Below the pieces are notes generated by a model that ran no database searches, was not told where the DNA came from, and saw only the letters and a program-made list of their open reading frames with translations. The position numbers and the translations under genes were made by a program. From NCBI GenBank assembly GCA_002441265.1, contig DJVQ01000057.1:2375-8529 (forward strand): DNA of 6,155 bases. The letters are read 5' to 3'. Every line of letters starts with the position of its first letter. The first letter of the stretch is position 1. Shown one piece after another: positions 1 through 6,155 of the stretch. This stretch comes from Syntrophaceae bacterium UBA6252 (GTDB lineage: Bacteria; Desulfobacterota; Syntrophia; Syntrophales; UBA6807).

Positions 1-3000
1 TCGATGTGCTTGTCGTTGATCTTCACGCCCTGGAGCCGGTACACTTCCTGCACCTCGTCCACGAGGTACCGGGCCAGTTCCTTCTCTCCCTTGATGGTCA
101 GGATGTCGTGTGGATTCACGGCCCCGTCCATGAGGGGCTGGCCGGCGATGACCCGGTCTCCCTCCTGAACGGTCACGTGCTTGCCCTTGGGAATGAGGTA
201 TTCCTTCGGCTCGCCCACTTCGGGGGTGATGACGATCCTCCGCTTCCCCTTCATGTCCTTTCCATAGGCGACGATCCCGTCGATTTCGGAAATGACCGCG
301 TATTCCTTCGGCTTCCTCGCCTCGAAAAGCTCGGCCACCCGGGGGAGACCACCGGTGATGTCCTTGGTTTTCGTCGTCTCCCTGGGAATCTTGGCGAGGA
401 TGTCTCCCGCCTTCACCGGGTCCCCCTCGGAAACGACGATGTTCGTCCCCACGGAAAGGAGATGCCGGGCGTCGGCGTTCGTGCCGGGCGCCTTCGCCGT
501 CCTTCCCTCGGGGCTCTTGATGGAAATGCGGGGCCTCAGGTCGAGATCCCGGTACTCCACGATCACTTTCCGGGAAAGACCGGTGACCTCGTCCACCTGC
601 TCCTGCATGGTCTTGCCTTCGACGACGTCGCCGAACTTCACCGTCCCGTCCACTTCCGCGAGGATGGGGATCGAGAAGGGATCCCATTCGGCAAGGCGGT
701 CGCCCCGCTTCACCGGCGCCCCCTCTTCCATTCGCACATGGGCGCCGTAGGGAACGGGATATTTCCCGCGGTTCCGGCCCTCCTCGTCGAGAACGTGAAT
801 CTCGCCGATGCGGCTCATGACGACGAAGTCCGTCCGTCCCCTCTTCGCACCGTGGAGGTTGACGAACTTCAGGATGCCGTCATGGCGCGACTCCAGGGTC
901 GACTGCTCCTCGAACCGGGCCGTACCGCCGATGTGGAAGGTTCTCATGGTGAGCTGCGTTCCCGGTTCGCCGATGGACTGGGCGGCGATGATCCCGACGG
1001 CCTCCCCGATGTTCACCAAGTGGCCGTGGGCAAGATCCCGGCCGTAGCAGTGGGCGCACACGCCGAAGCGGGACTTGCAGGTGAGCACGGACCGGATCGT
1101 CACTTTCTCCAGGCCGGCCCGGTCGATCTTCTCCGCCAGGGCCTCATCGACCTCCTGATTGGCGGGAACGAGGACTTCCCCCGTAAAGGGATCCCGGATG
1201 TCGTCCAGGGCCACCCGCCCGAGGACCCGTTCCCCCGCCGTCTCGATGATCTCGCCGCCCTCGATGAGGGCATAGACGTCGATGCCGTCGAGGGTGCCGC
1301 AATCCTCTTCCGTGACGACCACGTCCTGGGCGACGTCCACGAGCCGCCGGGTCAGGTATCCCGAGTTGGCCGTCTTCAGGGCCGTGTCGGCGAGACCCTT
1401 CCGGGCGCCGTGGGTGGAGATGAAGTACTCGAGAACGCTCAGGCCTTCCCGGAAGTTGGCCGTGATGGGCGTTTCGATGATCTCGCCGGAGGGTTTCGCC
1501 ATGAGGCCGCGCATACCCGCCAGCTGCCGGATCTGGGCGGCGCTTCCCCGGGCGCCCGAATCGGCCATCATGAAGATCGGGTTGAAGCTTCCCGGCTTCC
1601 GCTTCCCGCCATCCGCATCCTGCTTGACTTCCGAGGCGATGTCCCGGAGCATTTCGTCGGCCACCCGTTCCGTCGCCTGGGCCCAGATGTCGATCACCTT
1701 GTTGTACCGCTCGCCGTCGGTGATGAGACCGTCCATGTACTGCCTCTGGATCTCCAGGACGTCCAGGTTCGCCTTGTTGACGATTTCCGCCTTGTTCCTG
1801 GGAATGGACATGTTGTTGATGGCGATGGAGATCCCCGACCGGGTCGCGTATTTGAACCCCAGGTCCTTCAGCCGGTCCGCGAGGATGACCGTCGTCTTGG
1901 CGCCGCAGGTCCGGTACGCGTAGTCGATGAGGTTCGCCAGTTCCTTCTTGTTGAACACCTTGTTGACGACGGGAAAGGTGATGTCCTTGGGGACGACCTC
2001 GTAAAGGAGGATCCTCCCCACCGTCGTTTCCACCAGGGCCCCGTTCATCCGGACCTTGATGTGGGCGTGGAGGTCCACCTCGTCCGCGTCATGGGCGCAG
2101 CGGACCTCGTCGACGCCGGAGAACACCATGCCCTCGCCCTTGACGCCGTCCATCCCCTTCGTGAGATAGTAAATTCCGAGGACGATATCCTGGTTCGGGA
2201 CGATGATCGGCTTCCCGTGGGCGGGGGAAAGGATGTTGTTCGTCGACATCATGAGGACCCGCGCCTCGATCTGGGACTCCAGGGACAGGGGGACATGAAC
2301 GGCCATCTGGTCCCCGTCGAAGTCGGCGTTGAACGCCGTGCACACCAGGGGGTGAAGCTGGATGGCCTTCCCCTCGATGAGGACGGGCTCGAACGCCTGG
2401 ATCCCCAGCCGGTGCAGGGTCGGCGCCCGGTTCAGAAGGATCGGGTATTCCCGGACCACCTCTTCCAGGGCGTCCCACACCTCCGGTTCCTCCCGCTCGA
2501 CCATCTTCTTGGCGCTCTTGATGGTCGTCACGAAGCCCTGATCGAGAAGGCGATGGTAGATGAAGGGCTTGAACAGCTCGAGGGCCATCTTCTTGGGAAG
2601 ACCGCACTGGTGGAGACGGAGATCGGGACCGACGGTGATGACCGAGCGCCCCGAGTAGTCCACCCGCTTCCCGAGAAGGTTCTGGCGGAACCGTCCCTGC
2701 TTCCCCTTCAGCATGTCGGAAAGGGAACGAAGGGGCCGCTTGTTCGATCCGGTGATGGCCCTCCCCCGCCTTCCGTTGTCGAAGAGGACGTCCACGGCTT
2801 CCTGGAGCATCCTTTTTTCGTTCCGGATGATGATCTCGGGGGCGTTCAGCTCCTGGAGCCGTTTCAGGCGGTTGTTCCGGTTGATCACCCTCCGGTACAG
2901 GTCGTTCAGGTCCGACGTGGCGAACCGCCCGCCGTCCAGGGGGACGAGGGGCCGAAGGTCCGGCGGAATGACGGGAAGCACCGTGAGAACCATCCACTCG

Positions 3001-3704
3001 GGGTGGTTCCCCGACTTCTTCAGGGACTCGAGAATCTTCAGCCGTTTGACCAGCTTCTTCCGCTTCGTGTCCGAGGTGGCCTCCTCCAGTTCCGCCCGGA
3101 GTTCGCCGATGAGTTCCTCCACCTTCACTTCCTGGAGGAGTTCCCGGATGGCCTCCGCGCCGATCCCCACCCGGAAGCCTTCGTCGCCGTATTTCTCCCG
3201 GGCCTGGAACAGCTCCTCTTCCGTGAGAAGCTCCTTTTTCCGCAGGGGGGTGTTCTTCGGATTGAGAACGATCCAGGACTCGAAATACAGCACTTTTTCC
3301 AGTTCCTTCAGGGTCAGGTCGAGGACGTTTCCGATGCGGCTGGGAAGGCTCTTGAGAAACCAGATATGGGCCACCGGCGAAGCCAGGGTGATGTGTCCCA
3401 TCCGCTCCCGGCGCACCTTGGACTGGATCACCTCCACGCCGCACTTCTCGCAGACCACGCCCCGGTGCTTCATCCGCTTGTACCGGCCGCACAGGCACTC
3501 GTAATCCTTCACGGGGCCGAAGATCTTGGCGCAGAACAGCCCGTCCCGCTCCGGCTTGAACGTCCGGTAGTTGATCGTTTCGGGCTTCTTCACCTCGCCG
3601 TGGGACCAGGAGAGAATTTTATCCGGAGAGGACAGGGAAACCCGGATCGCGTTGAAACGGATCGGGTCCTTCGGTTTTTCAAAAAAAGAATAAATATCTT
3701 CCAC
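1..3704 (-). CDS. rpoC: DNA-directed RNA polymerase subunit beta-prime (3' end cut by window)
   Basis: Catalytic beta-prime subunit of RNA polymerase, which forms the clamp and active centre. The frame is open for 1234 codons from a GTG at 3704 to the window edge. In order I read: N-terminal zinc site C70, C72, C85, C88; clamp helices for sigma binding around 263-310 (RRVINRNNRLKRL); switch 2 region around 333-355; catalytic NADFDGD with D461, D463, D465 (bases 2310-2324); secondary-channel rim around 645-700; bridge helix around 758-793; second zinc site C802, C876, C883, C886; trigger loop with M920, R921, H924; a proteobacterial SI3 insertion around 931-1108; then KDITGGLPRVAELFEAR and VYRLQGVKINDKHI. 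The missing C-terminus is probably 120-170 residues, judging from the E. coli length of 1407. The GTG start is chosen because a Shine-Dalgarno lies 8 bases upstream, MEDIYSFFEKPKDP fits the family start, and no ATG, GTG or TTG lies in frame in the spacer. No frameshift or missing key residue is seen. Confidence 0.98.
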   Translation of the reverse strand, partial: MEDIYSFFEKPKDPIRFNAIRVSLSSPDKILSWSHGEVKKPETINYRTFKPERDGLFCAKIFGPVKDYECLCGRYKRMKHRGVVCEKCGVEVIQSKVRRERMGHITLASPVAHIWFLKSLPSRIGNVLDLTLKELEKVLYFESWIVLNPKNTPLRKKELLTEEELFQAREKYGDEGFRVGIGAEAIRELLQEVKVEELIGELRAELEEATSDTKRKKLVKRLKILESLKKSGNHPEWMVLTVLPVIPPDLRPLVPLDGGRFATSDLNDLYRRVINRNNRLKRLQELNAPEIIIRNEKRMLQEAVDVLFDNGRRGRAITGSNKRPLRSLSDMLKGKQGRFRQNLLGKRVDYSGRSVITVGPDLRLHQCGLPKKMALELFKPFIYHRLLDQGFVTTIKSAKKMVEREEPEVWDALEEVVREYPILLNRAPTLHRLGIQAFEPVLIEGKAIQLHPLVCTAFNADFDGDQMAVHVPLSLESQIEARVLMMSTNNILSPAHGKPIIVPNQDIVLGIYYLTKGMDGVKGEGMVFSGVDEVRCAHDADEVDLHAHIKVRMNGALVETTVGRILLYEVVPKDITFPVVNKVFNKKELANLIDYAYRTCGAKTTVILADRLKDLGFKYATRSGISIAINNMSIPRNKAEIVNKANLDVLEIQRQYMDGLITDGERYNKVIDIWAQATERVADEMLRDIASEVKQDADGGKRKPGSFNPIFMMADSGARGSAAQIRQLAGMRGLMAKPSGEIIETPITANFREGLSVLEYFISTHGARKGLADTALKTANSGYLTRRLVDVAQDVVVTEEDCGTLDGIDVYALIEGGEIIETAGERVLGRVALDDIRDPFTGEVLVPANQEVDEALAEKIDRAGLEKVTIRSVLTCKSRFGVCAHCYGRDLAHGHLVNIGEAVGIIAAQSIGEPGTQLTMRTFHIGGTARFEEQSTLESRHDGILKFVNLHGAKRGRTDFVVMSRIGEIHVLDEEGRNRGKYPVPYGAHVRMEEGAPVKRGDRLAEWDPFSIPILAEVDGTVKFGDVVEGKTMQEQVDEVTGLSRKVIVEYRDLDLRPRISIKSPEGRTAKAPGTNADARHLLSVGTNIVVSEGDPVKAGDILAKIPRETTKTKDITGGLPRVAELFEARKPKEYAVISEIDGIVAYGKDMKGKRRIVITPEVGEPKEYLIPKGKHVTVQEGDRVIAGQPLMDGAVNPHDILTIKGEKELARYLVDEVQEVYRLQGVKINDKHI

Positions 3705-3747
3705 GGGATGTACTCCTGTGTGTCTTGGTATTTGGGGCCAAAGCCGC
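3705..3747 (-). other. rpoB-rpoC intergenic spacer
   Basis: This is a 43-base gap between the rpoB TAA and the rpoC GTG. It contains the rpoC Shine-Dalgarno. The only self-complementarity I see is a 3-bp GGC/GCC stem without a following T-run, so there is no intrinsic terminator. No -35/-10 promoter pair is apparent. The gap supports co-transcription of rpoB and rpoC, the standard bacterial arrangement. Confidence 0.8.
3713..3717 (-). promoter_or_regulatory. Shine-Dalgarno sequence of rpoC
   Basis: On the minus strand, AGGAG lies 8 bases upstream of the GTG at 3704. This spacing is near optimal and decides the start, since rpoC has no ATG start. The match to the 16S anti-Shine-Dalgarno core is good, so the weaker GTG codon is backed by a strong ribosome-binding site. 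Confidence 0.85.
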
Positions 3748-6155
3748 TTATTTCCTGTCGTGCGGGCTCTCCACCAGATCCACGTCGATGGCGAGTCCCT
3801 GCAATTCCTTCACCAGCACGTTGAACGACTCGGGAAGTCCCGGTTCGAGGCTGTGTTCGCCCTTGACGATGGCCTCGTAAATCCGGGTCCTCCCGGCCAC
3901 ATCATCGGATTTGACCGTCAGGAATTCCTGCAGGGCATGGGCCGCGCCGTACGCCTCGATGGCCCACACCTCCATCTCTCCCAGGCGCTGGCCGCCGAAC
4001 TGGGCCTTTCCGCCCAGGGGCTGCTGGGTCACAAGCGAATAGGGCCCGATGGACCGGGCATGAATCTTGTCGTCCACGAGGTGATGGAGCTTCATCATGT
4101 AGATCAGTCCGACGGTCACCATCTGATCGAAGGGTTCTCCCGTCCGGCCGTCGAAAAGAAGGGTCTGGCCGTTCACGGGAAGGTTCGCCTCGCGAAGAAT
4201 GTCCTTGATCTGCTCTTCCTTGGCGCCGTCGAAAACGGGCGAGGCCATGGGCACCCCCATCTTCAGGCGGCGGATGAAGTTGCGAAGTTCATCCTCCGAG
4301 GCTTCGTCCACAAACCGGTTGAATTCGTCGGTCCCGTAGATTTTCTTCAGTTCCTTCCGGACCCCGGCCATGGGGAACTGCTTCTCCATGAGCGCCTGGA
4401 TCTGCTCTCCCAGGCCCTTGGCGGCCCATCCGAGATGGGTTTCCAGGATCTGCCCCACGTTCATTCGGGAGGGAACGCCCAGGGGGTTCAGGATGATGTC
4501 CACCGGCGTCCCGTCGATGAAGAAGGGCATGTTCTCCTCGGGAAGGATCCGGGAGAGGACACCCTTGTTCCCGTGGCGGCCCGCCATCTTGTCACCCACG
4601 GAAAGCTTCCGCTTCACGGCGATGTAGACCTTGACGAGCTTGATCACGCCGGGGGGAAGCTCATCGCCCGCCTGGAGCTTGTCGATCTTCTCCGAGAAGA
4701 AGGCCTTGATCACGTCCACCTTGCGGTTGAAGTTGGAAAACAGATGAGAGAGCCTGTTCTCCGCGTCCTCGTCCTCGAGGGAGATGTCCTTCCACAGGGA
4801 GAAGGGAATCCCCCCGAGGAGTTCCTCCGTGATTTCCTCGCCCTTTTTCAGAAGGATCTTCTTCTTGTTCGGGTCGGAAAGCTTGGCGGCGGACTTCTTT
4901 CCCGTGAGAAGCTCACGGATCTTCTTCCGCACGTTTTCCTGGATGATCCGGATCTCGTCGTCCCGGTCCTTCAGCAGGCGCTGGATCTCTTCCCTCTCGA
5001 TCTTCTCCGACCGGGGATCCTTTTCCGTTCCCTTGCGGTTGAAGATCTTGGCGTCGATGACGATCCCTTCCTCCCCCGGGGGAACCCGCAGGGAGGTGTC
5101 ACGGACGTCGCCGGCCTTCTCGCCGAAAATGGCCCTGAGGAGCTTTTCTTCCGGCGACAACTGGGTCTCGCCCTTGGGGGTCACCTTGCCGACCAGGATG
5201 TCCCCGGCCTTGACGAAGACGCCCCTTCTCACGATCCCGCTCTCGTCGAGGTTCCGGAGGGCTTCCTCTCCCACGTTGGGAATGTCCCGGGTGATTTCCT
5301 CCTTCCCGAGCTTCGTGTCCCGGGCCACCGTCTCGAACTCCTCGATGTGAATGGACGTGTAGATGTCTTCCTTGATGATCCGCTCGCTCACCAGGATGGA
5401 ATCCTCGTAGTTGTAGCCGCCCCAGGACATGAAGGCCACCATGACGTTCTTTCCCAGGGCAAGTTCCCCGTTCTCCGTCGCGGGACCGTCGGCGATGATG
5501 TCGCCCCGGTTCACGTACGTCCCCCGGGTCACGATGGGCTTGTGGTTGAAGCAGGTATCCTGGTTGGAGCGCTGGTACTTGGTCAGGTTGTAGATGTCCA
5601 CGCCGGTGTCGAAGTCGTCCGCCAGTTCCTCGTCGCACTTGATGACGATCCGGGACGCGTCGACGTCCTCCACCATCCCCGACCTGCGGGCGACGATGAC
5701 GGCCCCCGAATCCCGGGCGACGACCGTTTCCATCCCCGTCCCGACGATGGGCGCGTCCGGTTTCAGAAGCGGCACCGCCTGGCGCTGCATGTTCGAACCC
5801 ATGAGGGCGCGGTTTGCGTCGTCGTGCTCGAGGAAGGGGATCAGCCCGGCGGCCACGCTCACCAGCTGGTCCGGGGAGACGTCCATGAGGGTCACCTCGG
5901 ACGGCTCGACGGTGACGTAGTTTCCGCCCTTCTTGGCGATCACCAGGGGTTCGTCGATCCTGGCTTCGCCGCTCACCTTCGTGCTCGCCTGGGCGATCAC
6001 CTCCGTTTCCTCCTCCGTGGCGGAGAGGTACACGATCCTGTCGGTCACCTTCCCCTTATCGACCACCACCGAAGGGGTCTCGATGAACCCGAAGTCGTTC
6101 ACCCGCGCGTAGGAGCTGAGCGAAACGATGAGCCCGATGTTGGGCCCTTCCGGGG
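3748..6155 (-). CDS. rpoB: DNA-directed RNA polymerase subunit beta, C-terminal part (5' end cut by window)
   Basis: Beta subunit of RNA polymerase, C-terminal about 801 residues; E. coli RpoB has 1342. The frame runs off the high-coordinate edge, beginning in PEGPNIGLI (rifampicin cluster II, E. coli 564-572). The GTG at 6102 is therefore an internal valine in YARVNDFGF, not a start. Next come LIPFLEHDDANRALMGSNMQRQAV (the conserved fork/wall region), NYEDSILVSER, the flap-region segment DILVGKVTPKGETQLSPEEKLLRAIFGEKA, and a charged helical insertion at the SI2 position (about 4669-5007). GDKMAGRHGNKG carries the two active-site lysines equivalent to E. coli K1065 and K1073 (codons 4588-4590 and 4564-4566). 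The LVDDKIHARS histidine matches E. coli H1237 (4060-4062). The C-terminal clamp anchor follows: GGKAQFGGQRLGEMEVWAIEAYGAAHALQEFLTVKSDD and PESFNVLVKELQGLAIDV. It ends in TAA at 3750-3748, 43 bases before rpoC. The rifampicin-resistance-determining region proper lies outside the window. Confidence 0.98.
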   Translation of the reverse strand, partial: PEGPNIGLIVSLSSYARVNDFGFIETPSVVVDKGKVTDRIVYLSATEEETEVIAQASTKVSGEARIDEPLVIAKKGGNYVTVEPSEVTLMDVSPDQLVSVAAGLIPFLEHDDANRALMGSNMQRQAVPLLKPDAPIVGTGMETVVARDSGAVIVARRSGMVEDVDASRIVIKCDEELADDFDTGVDIYNLTKYQRSNQDTCFNHKPIVTRGTYVNRGDIIADGPATENGELALGKNVMVAFMSWGGYNYEDSILVSERIIKEDIYTSIHIEEFETVARDTKLGKEEITRDIPNVGEEALRNLDESGIVRRGVFVKAGDILVGKVTPKGETQLSPEEKLLRAIFGEKAGDVRDTSLRVPPGEEGIVIDAKIFNRKGTEKDPRSEKIEREEIQRLLKDRDDEIRIIQENVRKKIRELLTGKKSAAKLSDPNKKKILLKKGEEITEELLGGIPFSLWKDISLEDEDAENRLSHLFSNFNRKVDVIKAFFSEKIDKLQAGDELPPGVIKLVKVYIAVKRKLSVGDKMAGRHGNKGVLSRILPEENMPFFIDGTPVDIILNPLGVPSRMNVGQILETHLGWAAKGLGEQIQALMEKQFPMAGVRKELKKIYGTDEFNRFVDEASEDELRNFIRRLKMGVPMASPVFDGAKEEQIKDILREANLPVNGQTLLFDGRTGEPFDQMVTVGLIYMMKLHHLVDDKIHARSIGPYSLVTQQPLGGKAQFGGQRLGEMEVWAIEAYGAAHALQEFLTVKSDDVAGRTRIYEAIVKGEHSLEPGLPESFNVLVKELQGLAIDVDLVESPHDRK

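Noticed and set aside
2089..3498. Minus-strand open frame of 469 codons
   Set aside because: It lies in a shifted frame within rpoC. Its composition is rich in P, G, R and H with no domain, while the overlapping rpoC frame carries the conserved sequence.
2713..3504. Plus-strand open frames opposite rpoC and rpoB (292-750, 808-1047, 1282-1923, 2713-3504, 4370-4627, 4784-5350, 5594-5920)
   Set aside because: All are rich in S, R and P and lie antisense to strongly conserved coding sequence. They are expected by-products of GC-rich codon use.
3737..3746. GGC-TTTG-GCC inverted repeat after the rpoB stop as a terminator
   Set aside because: The stem is only three base pairs and no T-run follows, so it cannot act as an intrinsic terminator between co-transcribed genes.
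6..3824. Long plus-strand open frame of 1272 codons as a real gene
   Set aside because: It is the exact-register complement of rpoC, whose catalytic and zinc motifs are intact on the minus strand. Its translation shows no recognisable domain, and it continues past rpoC through the spacer into an unrelated frame of rpoB.
5099..5638. Minus-strand open frame of 179 codons inside rpoB
   Set aside because: It is a shifted-frame shadow of rpoB, low in complexity (G, R, H) and without recognisable motifs.
6100..6102. GTG at 6102 as the rpoB start
   Set aside because: The same frame continues upstream to the window edge and encodes PEGPNIGLIVSLSSYAR, a conserved internal part of RpoB. The GTG is an internal valine codon.

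Overview
The window holds a single locus: the genes for the two largest subunits of bacterial RNA polymerase. Both lie on the minus strand in the usual order, rpoB (beta) followed by rpoC (beta-prime). Transcription runs from high to low coordinates. Both genes are cut by the window: rpoB lacks its 5' part and rpoC lacks its 3' end.

Bases 6155-3748 carry the C-terminal portion of RpoB, about 801 codons. The segment enters at the PEGPNIGLI motif (rifampicin cluster II) and runs to a TAA stop. A 43-base spacer (3747-3705) follows, with a Shine-Dalgarno sequence and no terminator. RpoC then starts at a GTG at 3704 and stays open to base 1, giving 1234 codons. Together the two subunits form the catalytic core: RpoC supplies the Mg2+-binding aspartates, bridge helix and trigger loop, and RpoB supplies the active-site lysines and the wall/flap side. 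The short spacer indicates co-transcription, which fits their assembly in equal amounts.

The organism is a GC-rich bacterium. RpoC carries the long insertion (SI3) inside the trigger loop, and RpoB carries an insertion in the SI2 position; both are typical of Proteobacteria and relatives. The RpoC N-terminus (MEDIYSFFEKPKDP...) resembles my recollection of deltaproteobacterial (Desulfobacterota) sequences. That placement is from memory, not from a search.

I see no mobile element, RNA gene, CRISPR, repeat array or novel system. This is a core housekeeping region, and the findings are minor: a very long antisense open frame produced by codon avoidance, a T7 slip-prone run at the start of rpoC, and the subunit features that bear on lineage and regulation.
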